A stretch of 60,406 nucleotides of DNA from Heterotrichella gracilis. Its lineage: Eukaryota > Sar > Xanthophyceae > Tribonematales > Xanthonemataceae. The stretch lies in the NCBI GenBank assembly GCA_032358255.1, contig JAULBX010025486.1, positions 1 through 60,406 of the forward strand, given 5' to 3'. The position numbers and the translations under genes were made by a program. Below are positions 24,005 through 36,020 of the stretch, piece by piece. The notes under the pieces are model-generated. The model made no database searches. It worked only from the letters and a program-made list of their open reading frames with translations, and was not told where the DNA came from. Position 1 is the stretch's first letter; every line of letters begins with the position of its first letter.

Positions 24005-24823
24005 ACTGCTTACAAAGGGTCTGGTGAAGCTGCTCGAGCAAGTTCATACGTCAGCGGAAGCCCCTCTCCCCCATGTCCGCAACCCAGGCCTGCCACTAAC
24101 TAAAACACTGCATGCACTAACTACAACACTGTGGCCACAGTGTTTACCAACCTGAACGAGCGTCCCCTGGCTGCGACTACGCAATCTTACAGTTGGTTGG
24201 CTATGATAGTGCAAGCGTGCTGGTTGCACAGAAGTATATAAGGCATGGCTTCAATATTGGCTTCCTTTGCCACAGCTTTGGCCTTTGGCCTGGCGAAGAC
24301 CCCCCCAGTTGGCACGAGTATTCATATCGTCCAATGCCAGCGTGTGACAAGGTTGACAAGGTTGTTGTTCTTAACTTAGCACGCCATTCCACGTTATACT
24401 GTGGCTGCGACGGTGTATGGTAGTCCTTCCAAGCCGTCCTATGATTTTGTGACTCACTAGTAGGTTCCTCCGAACATGCCGTACGTGGCATGTCGAGGGA
24501 GTTGGGCCTAGACAAGGTGAAACTTCCTTCTGCTTGACAACTGTCCTGTTATAGGAATTCGACAAGGGCGTGGCTCAAAACCAGGTCACATCAAACTAGC
24601 AGTGGAGCAAACTCCAAACAAACAACTGCATCCCCTGCCTTGCCACCCAAAATCCTCACTGGGCAATCAGTGACCCATTATTTCTTCATCAACTGGGACT
24701 GGTGTCGTACTTTCAGCCTATCCATGAAATGAATACTTAAGCATCAAGTCCATTGGGCAAGTGGAAACACCAGACTTCACCCAAAACCCTCGCAACACCC
24801 TACTCCCCTGCGGTGGTTCCATT
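24005..24823. other. intergenic region, MFS promoter side
   Basis: Both neighbours are on the minus strand, so this holds the promoter of the transporter and the 3' region of the EF-hand gene. Two copies of GACAAGGTT lie side by side near 24347-24363. Nothing else stands out. Confidence 0.45.
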
Positions 24824-26154
24824 TCATTTGCCAGAGCTCGTCACCAGCCGACCAAGAAGGTTGTTGTGCCAGTTGCGCATGTCCTGCACACAAGAGGCAG
24901 GTGGGCAGTGACACTTCACAGCCTGATCACGAGTTTGGAGTTGCCAACCCAAGTATCAAGTGCATTTTCGAACCTTTGTAGACCTCATGACAAGTGAGTG
25001 ATGAGGTGGGTTGTTTTGCCAAGTCTAGTGCTATTTGGGAAACTTCATACCTCTGCAGAAACCAGCCCGTCCCCATCAGTGTCAGCTGACCTTGTGAGGA
25101 AGGCAGTGTCGCCTGGAGACAGCTGCAGGGCAGAGCAAAACCTTGTTCAGGGCTTCATTAGGTCATTGGAAGAATAACGCACCACCAAGACATGTGCATG
25201 TACTCGTCCCAAATTGTGACAAGGTTGCAGCCAACTGGCTTCTTGAACTGGCACCATTTTGCTAGTTCATACAAGGCGGTTCCATACCTCCCCAACCCCG
25301 GGCAGCAGCTTGAGCAGGCTGGCAAACTGCTGCATGTCAAGGCTGGGCTCTCCACTGGTGCAGCCGATCGACTTCATGATGTCTTTGAACGGCTCATACC
25401 CCTGTGTGGGAAGCGCGGGTAATCCGTTGGGTGCCATACTAAAGATACAACTGCCCACCAAGTTGTGCAAGAGTGCAAGGACCAATAAAGTGCCTGTCAT
25501 GCCAAAGGATACATCTTTTTTGCAGTGGCCAACCAGCACTGCTAGGCAAGGTTGAATTGCCTGGAGGCGGTGCAGGTTGTCTATGAGTGCGCTGGTGTAC
25601 CTGCAACCTGTGCATGTGGTTTTTGAAGGTCTTGGAAATGTCTGGCTGCTCCAGCCCGCCTTGGCCAACCACCGCTCCGATGGCTTTCAGCTCTCTCAAT
25701 GACAGCGTGGGATAGAAGGTGTTCACTGTCTGCATGATTTCTTGCTGCGAGGCAAGGTTCTTTGGAAAGTTGCCTGCAGAAACGGGGTGTGAAAGGGTTT
25801 TGCGCAGCCAGGCTGCAGGTACATAACAAGATGGGCGAGCCACCACCTGCACAAGTGGTGGCATGTGTCGTGCATAAGTATGGTACAAGTATGTGTAATA
25901 TGCAATCCCTCTCGTGTTGTTCTGCTTCATTTGATGCAAGCCATACCTGCTCGCTTCAGAACCTCAAAGGCCAGATCCACGTCCTTATCTGTGAGCAGAC
26001 ACCCTTGTTTGATGGTTGGTTGCGCCACTGGGTCCTGCATTCCCTTAGGGGGCTGCTGCTGTTGCTTTGGCCCCCGAGTGGGAGGCCGTGAAACCTTGAG
26101 GCTGTCCAAACTGGTGCACAGCTTCGCAACCTTGACATTGGGGAGGGAGGACAA
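24824..26154 (-). CDS. EF-hand protein of unknown family, 5' end unresolved
   Basis: Five in-phase exons: up to about 26154-25947, 25773-25601, 25401-25288, 25122-25051 and 24883-24824. The first seen exon is Gln/Pro-rich (PKQQQQPPKG), then LLTDKDVDLAFEVLKRAG. Next comes a helical segment (QTVNTFYPTLSLRELKAIG), a degenerate EF-like helix-loop-helix (PFKDIMKSIG through QQFASLLKLL), and a good EF-hand loop, DTDGDGLVSAED, whose last two residues lie either side of the final intron. The protein ends NNLLGRLVTSSGK. The calcium-binding loop has acidic residues at 1, 3, 5 and 12. I do not recognise the whole protein. No in-frame ATG is visible in the first exon, so at least one 5' exon is missing from this model. 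Confidence 0.65.
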
Positions 26155-26849
26155 GGAACCATATTGTCACAATCATGCTGTTCAGTGCTGGGGAGTTAAA
26201 AGTCTTGCAGAGAAACATGGGTAACCGAGATCTTTCAAGGTGAGTGCTTTCATCTCAAGCTTCTCACCTGTGTACCCGTGTTTGTACAGTCTGTGTCCAC
26301 GTCGGTTTTGTCATCGGGAGGACCCTCCATGCCTTTTGCTCGACGTTAGACTGGGAAACTTCCACCGAAGGCAACCAGTCACTTTTTATCCGTTAATTTT
26401 TGTTATCGATACACGACCGTGCAGCGAACGTGGGTCTTTGAACGCTAAACCTTTCCGAGTTGGGTTCACCTGGCATGCATTCATGGCATGAACATGCCCA
26501 TAATGATTGCAGTGGATGCAGTGAACGGAAAGCTGGGTAACAACGCAAGTACAGGTAACAAAAAATTATGACACTCCAGTTCTCTTTATCGCTGCTGGCA
26601 TATAGGAAAGTGCTTGCAAGACCTTGGGGCAACAAGTTAAGGGTTTTATAGAAACCCTACTGGTTGTCTTCCCCGTTATGCGTCACCAAACCCCTTGGTG
26701 CCAGCACCTGTTACCTAACCAGTTTGGTGCTATCACCAATAGGAGTCTGTGGAACGCCTACATAGCCTGCACACGACTTCCAACAAAGTGCTGATCAACA
26801 CCGAACACGAGCTTGGCGCTCAAGGCCTCGCGCTCCCCCACCGTTCCGC
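26155..26849. promoter_or_regulatory. divergent promoter region, EF-hand gene and oxygenase
   Basis: The EF-hand gene reads left and the oxygenase reads right from this region of about 700 bases, which must hold both promoters and the missing first exon of the EF-hand gene. No clear TATA box or repeated motif could be singled out. Confidence 0.4.
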
Positions 26850-29800
26850 ATGCCTGCCTTCCCGCGCTTTCTGCAAGCATACAGTGCGAGGCCCACCCTC
26901 TTTGCGCGTGCCGCCCGACCCCAGCACTTCTCCTTTCCTCCCTTCACCACCCGCCATCCCACCAACTCAAGGCACACGCAGAGGTCCCAGCGCTCGCTGA
27001 GTGCTACTTTGAGCAACCGCACGTCAGACCACCCAGCCAGCACCATGGGTGCCGAAGGGTGCCAGAAGGGGTTGTCCGGGTCCTGCAAGGAGCAGATCGA
27101 GCCGCTGACATTGGAGGTAGAGGGCACGTTCCCGCCGTGGCTGGAGGGCGCGCTGTACCGCCACGGACCGGGGACGTTTGACATCCCCACCACCTCTGGG
27201 AGGACCTTCAGCTTCAGCCACTGGTGGGTACCCCCAGTACTGGCCTCTCTCTCTAACTGCAGACTATATATCCAAGCCTGTACAGAGCCGTACCCAGGGG
27301 GCTTCGATACTCATAGTTTGGTTCTCAAGTAGTGGTGCCCAACCCCCTGCACAACCCCCTTGTCAGCTTCATGCCTGCAAGCAGTTGATGGTGCTGCGGG
27401 TAGCCTTGATCCATCAATTGAATTCCCAAATACTGAAGAGCACCTAGGGATGCTGTAGCAGTGGCCGGACTCACTCGTCTGTATGTGCACGCACAGGCCT
27501 CGCTATCGTGCTAGCCTTACACTAGGGTGTAAGCCAAGAGCGTTGGTTATTGGACACCTGCGCTCAGTTAGTGTGCTGCCGTGTGTGGGGGCGTTTTCTT
27601 TCTTTCTAGTGGAGATATACCGTGTCAACCTGTGCATATTAAATAGACCACCTCCACGTTTACCATCCACAGCTTATGGGCAGTGCATCGCTCACCATCC
27701 ACCAGCCACATTATAGCTTTATTTACACACCAGTATTACCACATCCACACACCCTGGCGCGTATACACAAATACGAGGACGAAGGGGTGAGAATTTTTAA
27801 GCCCTAACCCTATTCACACTACCCTACCCACCTCTACCCCCGGCTCACCAGAGTGCACGTGTTTGCTGAGAACCCTAAACCCTCATCCCCCATATAAAAC
27901 CGCCTGCCTGTCCCGACAAGGGCCAAACTGCTTTCCTGGACTCTTTGGTCCCTTTCAATAATTAATTCATTATTTTAGTTTATTGTCAGTTTATTTGATT
28001 TCTTTTGGTAATTTTAAATGGTTTGCAAAACCGCCCTGGCTGCCTCAACAAGGAGCAAACTGCTTTCTTGTACTCTTTGATCCCGTTCAATAAGCAACCT
28101 ACGTTGTTAAATATTGAAAAAATCATTTGAATTCTATGTGCGCCCCTTGGTCCCAGGTTCGACTGCCTGACGGTGATGCACAAGTTTGAGGTCCAGGGTG
28201 GCGTGGTGACCTACCGCAACCGCCACTTCAACCGGGAGATGGAGGAGTGGATCAAGGAGAAGGGGAGGCTGCCGGGAGCTGGATTTGGCCAGGACCCCTG
28301 CAGGAATGTGTTCATGCGGGTCATGTCCCACCTCACGGGCATAGGGAAAGGTAACAAAAAACAATCATTTGAACAAATCTTACCGCCATGCAGCGCCAAG
28401 ATTTACAAGCAAACAAGGGGGATGTCCTCCAATGCCTGCCGACAAGGACTTGTGCAAGTTTGTGCACTGCCGCTTGTGCCTTGTGGCCTATGGTGCACGG
28501 TGTGTGCACTGCACACGCTCGCCACATTAACTGCCATACACCTATACCATTCCGCACCGCCATCGAGTACCGACGTCAAGCACTGCACCGATTTGTCGCC
28601 CAAAGTTGGTTATAATACAAAATTGTTGCCAAATATTGGTTCTAACGTACGGGGACCTCTTACTGGTGCAGATGCCCCCCCCACCGACCCAAAGACAGGC
28701 AAGCGAGCCAATCCCAATGTGGGGGTAACAATCGGCAAATTGCAGGGCAAAATGGTGAGTGGAAGGGCAATTCCCTAATTCCGGGTAATTACTGTTAACC
28801 CACTGTGGTGTTACCATCAGGCAAAATTGCACGGCAAAATGATGCATGCCAGGACGCTATTGGCCAATGCTAACACAATGTGGTGTGTGGTAAGGGTAAA
28901 TCCCAGGACTCTAAAAGCTCGAGGGTGTGTGTGACAAGGGCTGTACCTTGCACCCACCCTGTTTCTGTCACATTTGCACCTGAAACCCACCCTTGCCCAG
29001 GGTTTATGCTTCTCCTGTGCACCTTGACCAAACCTAAAAAGGGTCATGCAATTTGCTGCTCCCGCCACCCCTACCCCTGCAGGTATCTTGCATCAACGTC
29101 AATCTAGAGAATCTGACCCCCTGGGTATAAGCAAAACCTGATGAAGGGCATTGCTCAATCCGTGCCACCCGCCCTGCAGGTTTCTCGCACCGATGCCAAC
29201 CTCCTTGTCGAGTTCCTCCCAGAGGATTTGACCCCCCTGCCCATGTTCACATACACCTCCATCAACCCCGACATCAAGGTGAGCAAAACCCTAACCTTGA
29301 CTAGGGTAAGTGTTTCCACTGGACTTGGCCCATATGCACCTCCATTAACCTTAAAATCGAGCAAACTTTTTTCTATCTTTTTGATGACCATTTCAGTAGA
29401 CAAGCCTGCCCCAAATCGCCTACCCCACCGGCCCCTCCCCCATGCCGCAGGGACCCCTCGCTGCCTCACATGCGCAGTACGATGCAGCCAAGGGAGAGAC
29501 ATACAATTTCACCCAGGACTTCCCCAAAGGCAAGGGGTTGTACACCGTTTTCTGCATCCCTGACGATGATGCAGCGCATCCCGGGGGCTACGTGCTGGCA
29601 AAAATCCCTGCAACGTCTGCCTACATCCACAGGTAGGGATTTAGGGTTTCAATGCAGCGGTGTGGCGCTCGACCCTAAATTCTTGAGAGATCGACCATGG
29701 TTTCTATATCCTGCACCCTACGCCCCACACAGTTACACCCCCCACCCCACCCCACAGCTTTCCCCCAGCGAGCACTATCACATCCTGGTGTTGTGATCAT

Positions 29801-32800
29801 CCCCGTCACAATTTCAACCCTAAATTTCGTAAACAAACCCGTGTTGTCCATGTGCCCTACACCACCCACCACCCCACCAAAAATCCCCCTTTTATCCCCC
29901 ACTACCCCCACATGCTTACCCATCCCCCCACCCCACAGCTTCGCCCTCACCGAGCATTACGTCATCCTGGCGGTGTGGCCCTCGACCCTAAACCCTATCC
30001 GGCTGGCGCTAGGGTATGGCGTGCACGGGTCAATGACCTGGAAGCCCGAGCTGGGTGTGCAGCTGTATGTGATGGAGCGGGGGGCGGAGGGGGCGGGGTG
30101 GGTGGCAACATACAGGTGGGTGGGGTGGTGGGTGGGTGATGGTGGGGTGGTGGGTAGCGTGGGGGTGGGTGGGGGTGGGCGAGCATGTCGAGAGGGGCTG
30201 GCCAGTGTTGGTGAATGTACCCAATGTCACTTACAATTGCCAACTTAAACCCTTGCAGAACATTCTAGTCACCACGCCCTTCAACTCCAATATGATTTCA
30301 TTTTCTCTGTAGTGGCACCTTTCCGGCAAAATCCCTCTGTCCACTTCAAATTCATGCACTTGCTCCCCAGACCCTCATTAATTACCCTCCTCCACCTTAG
30401 ACCCTCACCAATTACCCTCCTCTACCCCATGCGCAGCGCGCCTGCCTTCTTCTGCTTCCACACCATCAATGCCTTTGAGCAGGAGGGGGGCATACTAATC
30501 GACCTGTGCGGGTATGACGACATGGATGTGGTCACCGATCTGAGGCTGGACAACCTGCGATCGCCCGACAGGCGCATGACGTCTCCGCCATCGCTCAGGA
30601 GGTGGGGTGTAGGGTGTAGGGTGTAGGGTTGGGGTTGCACAAATTCGGGGCAGTTTACATCCTCCTGGTATAAATGCATACCCCTTAGGGCACTCTAGAA
30701 ATTTGGGATGTGATCACTGATCTGAGGCTGGACAACCTGCGATCGCCTGACAGGCGCATGACGTCGCCGCCCTCGCTCAGGAGGTGGGGGTGCACCAATG
30801 CGGGTCATTTTGTACATATTTAATAGACTCTTTAGGTGTACCCACCTGAGACGCGTACAATTGCACACACTTGGGCACTAGAAACGTGGATGTGATCACC
30901 GATCTGGAGCATGCGATCGCATGGCAGGGGATGACATTGCCGCCCTCGCTCAGGAGGTGGGGGTGCACAAATCCGGGTCATTTGGTACATATTTGATGGA
31001 CGCTTTTAAATATCATGTGGCAGTTTACACCCTACTGAGTCCGATACGTTTTGCACGCGCTTGGCGACACAAGAAAATAGAATTACAATTTCACCGCTGT
31101 ACCGATTTGAGGCTGGGCAACATGCGATCGGCTGACATGCGCATGCCATCGCCGCAGTCCCTCAGGAGGTGGGGATGTACTTATCCGGGGCATTTTATGC
31201 AGATTTGACGGATTCATTTGGTGTACACCTGAGAACCAAACCCTAATCCACATCACTGCAAAACCTAACCAGCGCCCTGCCCCCTCCCCTCCCAGGGTCA
31301 CCCTCCCTAACATTGCGGGTGCCCGCGAAAAAGGCCCCTCCACCCCCCAGGAGGCGCATGTGAGGGTGACATTTGACGCCCTGGGCCTGGAGCTGCCTCG
31401 ATTCAACAAGAACCGGGCCTACCAGCCCTACTCCTATGCATATGGGGTGACGTCACAGGTGTGGGGAGAAGTCCAAGAGGGTTCAGGTCAAGGGTTTCTG
31501 CTTGGGTATGGACCCGGGTATGGATGTGTGCATGTGTTTGCAGTGCATCCCCAAGCAGCCCCAAAACCCTCAACCCAACTGCTGCATGTGGCCGGTCTGA
31601 CTTCACACCATCAGGATACCCCGATCCAAACACAAACCCTAACCCACACCTGGCAGAAGGGCACCAGCCGCATATGGGACTTCCTGGCCAAAGTGTACGT
31701 GACCACCAACAAATTCTCAACTTGAAACCCTAGCAACTCCCCAAACACTAACCCAAACCTTGACCCCTGCAGAAGGGCACCAGCCGCATGTGGGACGGCC
31801 TGGCCAAGGTGCATGTGGGCAGTGGGGAGGCGCAGACGTGGAGCAGGGAGGGGTGCTATCCCGGGGAGCCAATTTTCCTGGCCACACCCGGGGGGGTGGA
31901 GGAGGACGATGGAGTGCTGTTGTCGATTGTGCTGGACGGTGGGTGAATGTGTGGTGGAGGGTGGTGGGTGGGTGTGGAGAGGGTGGCAGGACGAGGATGG
32001 GTGCTGCTGTCAATCTTGCTTGATGGGAAGATTGAGTAGGGAATGTGTGTGTGGTGCTGCGTGGGTGGGAGGGGTGCTCCAAATGTGGTGGGAGGAGGGG
32101 TAACAGGGTTGCTGTCAGATGGGCTGGATGGTTGGATGGTGGGGTGGTGGAGGAGTTGGGGCACAGGACATGTGCCATGTGGTCCCACCATCGGCACCTT
32201 TGGTGCTGTGCGCGGAGATATACCCTGACTGCCGCAATACATCCACCACACGGCCAGCCCCACTAAATTACATGTTGCGGATGAGCCCCTCCCCCTCCAA
32301 ATGGGCCAAAATGGATGCAGTCAGTCAGGAATCCGTGGTGAATGCGGTGCTCTTTTAAGCCTCTGAGCAATCCCAGGGAATCGCACGGCAGAAAGAAGCC
32401 CAAAACCGGTCTCAAATACAAGAATATAATATAATTACCCTAGGTAGTAACACTCGGGCCCCTTTTAGGGGGGGGGCAAGACCATGTTAAATACCCCCCT
32501 TCCGCTCCGTGCGCAAAACTTTTGACAACATGTTTGAAATCAGCACACTCAATTTGATTATCGTCAATTGAGCCAATATTTGCGCACTGCGGGAAAGGGC
32601 CATAATATTATTGGCCATTTTTGGCTGTTTTGCATTAAATTTAGAATTTAAATATATTATATTTAAATTCTAAATTTAATGCAAAACAGCCAAAAATGGC
32701 CAATAATAAAAAAAAAAAGCTCAAAACAGCCCCAAGAATCCCCCAATCGCCCCCTATTTGCCCCGGCCTTGTTTAAAACGATATTATAGCATGCCCTCAG

Positions 32801-33095
32801 GCCCTGAGTCGGGGCACAGTGAACCAAGAGCTCAGCAATATGGATTTGGCTTTCTACGAGAGGCTCAGAGGGTCAGTACGTGGATAATTACCCCATGTTT
32901 TGAGGTAAAGTGGCTGTTTAGGGTAATGGGTGAAACCCTAGACAAGGGGTTAGACCTTAAAATGATATCAGGGGAGGACTTTTTACCCTTAGGTTAAGGG
33001 GTAAAACCCTAATCATTGGACAGGGGAGGTATTTCCTACTGGGAAAATTCCTGACTGGGTACCCTGACTGACTGGCCGGGGGGGGGCGGGGGGGG

Positions 33096-33136
<41 letters not shown>

Positions 33137-33548
33137 CGGGGGGGNNNNNNNNNNGGCACCCCCCCCCCCCCCCCCCCCCCTCTTCCCCGGTCAGATTTGA
33201 ACCCAACACCTCATCCGCAACATGGAATTTGGTGGGGCTGGCCCAATCCATTAGCCAACCCTTTTCCTGCCTCCCCTCTCCCTCACCCCACCCCTTGTGC
33301 TTCCCTCCGACCCCATATTCACCTCCCTCTCCCCCTCTCCCTTCCCTAAACCCTAAATCATAAACCCTGAACCCCAATCCCCAAACCCTCCCTCTCCCCC
33401 AGGCACCAGTGGCACCTCCTCCCTCCTGGTGCTGGATGCGAAGGATATGCGCCAGGTGGCGGCCGCACATGTGCCCCAGGTGGTGCCCCTGGGATTCCAC
33501 GGCAACTTCTTCGGGACCGACAAAAACCTGGACAGCATGCAGCACTGA
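26850..33548 (+). CDS. carotenoid cleavage oxygenase
   Basis: Ten exons join in phase: 26850-27223, 28157-28350, 28672-28754, 29180-29278, 29400-29632, 29939-30115, 30437-30601, 31296-31458, 31773-31938 and 33403-33548, giving 599 residues. The first about 60 residues are Arg/Ser/Thr-rich with few acidic residues, like a plastid transit peptide. Then the family motifs: GTFPPWLEGALYRHGPGTFD; HWFD formed across intron 1; and the four iron-binding histidines, which I place at 274 (LAASHAQYD), 334 (LTEHYVI), 395 (FHTINAFE) and 584 (PLGFHGNFF). Their spacing matches the beta-carotene oxygenase/RPE65 superfamily. The enzyme would split a carotenoid or apocarotenoid double bond with O2 using Fe(II). 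Bond and substrate cannot be told. The last intron is about 1.5 kb and holds a palindrome and an assembly gap. Confidence 0.92.
27899..28092. repeat. tandem copy inside oxygenase intron 1
   Basis: The string AAACTGCTTTC followed by CTCTTTG occurs at 27899-27960 and again at 28030-28092, each after an AACCGCC...CAAG lead. Identity is partial. It is close to, but not across, the splice acceptor of exon 2. Confidence 0.6.
28736..29135. repeat. decayed copies of oxygenase exon 3 and 4 ends
   Basis: The end of exon 3 (GGCAAATTGCAGGGCAAAATGGTG) is echoed at 28820-28842 after its own donor. The acceptor and start of exon 4 (29171-29240) are echoed at 29078-29125, where the reading frame is lost. 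Both copies lie in the introns flanking the copied boundary. Confidence 0.6.
29638..29990. repeat. copies of oxygenase exon 6 5' end
   Basis: The acceptor and start of exon 6 (29931-29990) has partial copies upstream. 29751-29800 repeats CACAGCTT...GAGCA, with ATCCTGG and a TGTGATC break. 29652-29680 repeats GCGGTGTGGC-CTCGACCCTAAA. The first of these keeps the CCCCACAG acceptor. Confidence 0.7.
30530..31180. repeat. four copies of the oxygenase exon 7 3' end with donor
   Basis: The end of exon 7 with its donor (30530-30605) recurs at about 30711-30790, 30893-30965 and 31098-31180, a period of roughly 180-200 bases. All keep GATCTG/GATTTG, GCGATCG, CGC-TGACG or similar and finish CTCAGGAGGTGGG, which is the real donor sequence. 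Each is followed by a copied intron start ending in CCGGGTCATTT or close variants. Confidence 0.9.
31650..32040. repeat. copies of oxygenase exon 9 ends
   Basis: The acceptor and start of exon 9 (31766-31830) is copied upstream at 31648-31712 (AGAAGGGCACCAGCCGCAT shared). The end of exon 9 with donor (31913-31950) is echoed downstream at 31998-32045 (GTGCTG-TGTC, then CTTGATGGG). Thus both edges of this exon have been duplicated outward. Confidence 0.75.
32606..32708. repeat. perfect 103-bp palindrome
   Basis: Positions 32606-32656 pair without a mismatch to 32658-32708 around a single central T at 32657. The arms begin TATTATTGGCCATTTTTGG. The DNA is much richer in A/T than its surroundings and lies in the last intron of the oxygenase gene, followed by an A run. 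A transcript would form a 51-bp stem with almost no loop. Confidence 0.97.
33071..33182. other. poly-G tract, 10-N assembly gap, poly-C tract
   Basis: From about 33078 to 33144 the sequence is almost all G, then ten N at 33145-33154, then GGCA followed by about 23 C. The N block marks unknown sequence of unknown length. G run against C run suggests reads failed in a homopolymer or that two ends of an inverted structure were joined. Confidence 0.95.
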
Positions 33549-35163
33549 CACGGGTCAGGCTGTTGCTGCTGCTGATGGTGGTGGCCATCATTACGCGTCA
33601 TTGATCATGATGATCCTCATGCGGATGCGTTTGCCCCTCAGCTACTAATGAGGGTGGGGTGGGGCAGGGGGAGGTAGGGTGGTGTGTTGATACTGCGCTC
33701 CAGGTTTTCTCGTTTTTTCTGGCGGTCCAGACAACCTTCGGGGACAGCAGTGCAATCGCATTAATGGTGAAAGCGCAATGAGCCAGCCGTTGTGTCGTAC
33801 ACAGCAAGCAGGATTGTGCTGGCACGTGCCCTGTCGCTAATGCCGCAGCATTGTATACAGTCGCTGGCCCTTTTTGCTTTCCTCAAGTGGCAATAGCAAG
33901 CACTGGTGGGTGCTATGCTTTGCAGGCTTTCTTGTACTTGTAGCAACCATGCAGGAAGCAGGAAATGGACTTGTGAGTGGCCGTAATACTATTGGCTATT
34001 TAGTTTAAACCCTTTGGCAAGACACCGAGCCAGCAAGAATTACAAACCATACAACAAACACCTGCAGGCTTTTGCTTTGCTTTGAGAACTTGTTCTTCAT
34101 GCAGTCCATTACTGCCTTAGGAATATCCGGGCCGTGAAAGTGTAAACATCGATAAAAATTGTAATTGGCGCAGTAAGAGTTTAAAACCCTAACTTAGGGC
34201 CTAAGGATCAAGCGTAGTGGCCACTCGTTCCGGAACAAGGTGCATAGCAAGGTGTTCGATAAGGTTGTGAACAGGTCGCACCATATATTGGCGTGCCACG
34301 GTAGGAAAGGGAACGCTCAACGCACTTCGCCCAAATACTTTCGATACACCACGGCCAGAGGTTTAACAAGTTCCACATATGCATGCATGCGCCATTCGCG
34401 TAGACACCTAGTTCACAGACACCTTGCAGTACTGTCGGGTGTCTTTCACTGCACCGTTCTGTATAATTAAACGACCCTTCCTGTATGACCCTCGGGGCTC
34501 TGGGCAACTTCCTAGGTATATCTTGCCTGTCCCCCAAGGGCTAGGGTTCCTGTGTACTGCAGCACTATTTTAACGGGTGGCTGTTTGTAGGAGGAACTTT
34601 TATTCTTGGTAGTTGAATGCTTTGTCCAGGTAAGGATGGTGGGTACTGCCTGTAACCACGTGAAGGTTGCAGCCATGGGACCACATGCGTGCATGTGTGA
34701 AGGGCACCATGGAACCACTTGCGTGCATATGCGCTCTCCTCAATCCTCTTTTTACTTTGGCCTTGAATTTTGTGTCCCTTCAAAGTGGCAGCACGTATGC
34801 GCATCATAGCTGCGCAGATGGCTGACCACACTGGAAACAGCGGGGCTTTTGGGTACCCAAACACGCAAGTGGGACAAGGAACTCTAGGGTCTGGTTGGCA
34901 ACTTTATGCCTCTGCTTACCCCGCAGACCCTCCTGCTGAACGGAGGTGGCAAGCTGGAAGAGCGCACAAGGCAGCCTAGTATACTCAGCTAAACCCTCCT
35001 TCATCCTGTAGTATGCCATGCCTTCCCCACCACGGGAACCCACGCCAAGCGCTCTGCGCTTGGATCAGAGCCAGAACCCACCCGATGCACCCATGCCCGT
35101 GGCTGCACCTCAGCCATCAGTGAGCTCTTGGGAGATATGGGGCCTCGTCACTTGTGCCCTAGC

Positions 35164-35245
35164 GTGTGGGAGACAGCGGCCCTCACTGGTAGATCTAGAG
35201 GAGGAGAATGGGATGTGTGGGAGACAGCGGCCCTCAATGGTAGAC
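35164..35245. repeat. short tandem duplication
   Basis: The string GTGTGGGAGACAGCGGCCCT followed by CA and TGGTAGA occurs at 35164-35194 and again at 35215-35245 with one substitution. The period is 51 bases. Confidence 0.85.
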
Positions 35246-35537
35246 CAAGTCGGCAGGTGACATAGAGGCGGGCTAGCTTAAACATGTTGTTGTTGTGAAT
35301 GCCCCTATCCTAGCCCCATAATGGAGGCAACCTTGCAGGTTGCTTATGCGGCTGAGCTGCTCAGGTGAGCAGCACCTGCCCAGTTACCTGCTGAACGTTT
35401 CGGAAGTTTTCCTGCTGATTTTGACCTGCCTTTGTTCTCGTGCCTCAGCACGTAGGTCGAGCTCGAGGATGAAGCACCAAGTGTTTTCCAGGAAGTCAAG
35501 GTATGGCTGACGTCGCAATTTTTGGATGACAACCAGC

Positions 35538-35640
35538 ACTCCTTGCGCAGGCTCCTCAAGTAGCCAAGGGCAATTTTTGTTACCAATAAATGCCCTTGGC
35601 TACTTGAGGAGCCTGCGCAAGGAGTTTTGTTAGCAATAAA
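35538..35640. repeat. 35-bp perfect inverted repeat with repeated loop sequence
   Basis: Positions 35538-35572 are the exact reverse complement of 35591-35625, with an 18-base loop. The loop string TTTTGTTACCAATAAA (35575-35590) recurs directly after the right arm as TTTTGTTAGCAATAAA (35625-35640). A foldback template switch during replication would leave this pattern. Confidence 0.95.
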
Positions 35641-36020
35641 GGTATCAGTACTAATGATAGCTTGTGTTCCCCACTGCTCGCTGGGGGTGCTTGCGCATCC
35701 TCATGATCAGGTACTGATGCAACCAATGACGGCACTTTTCCACCGCGCCGATGAGCACTTCATCGTCATCGTTTCTATTAGAATCTGATATACGATGGTT
35801 GCCATTACTGCCAGCAAGCAGCATGATAGACAACCTGTAGCCTGCATTAGTAATGTGTGATTTTGCATCATGGCACACTGCATTTATGACGTTGCTGGAA
35901 CCAAAAGCTGCATGTGCCCTTTCTGACTGTACCCTTGCAGGCGTCCCACATGTCACGATATGCTGCTGCATGCAGGAGAATACCCAGCAAGAGGCTTGAG
36001 GCCAAGAAACAAGGACCAGG

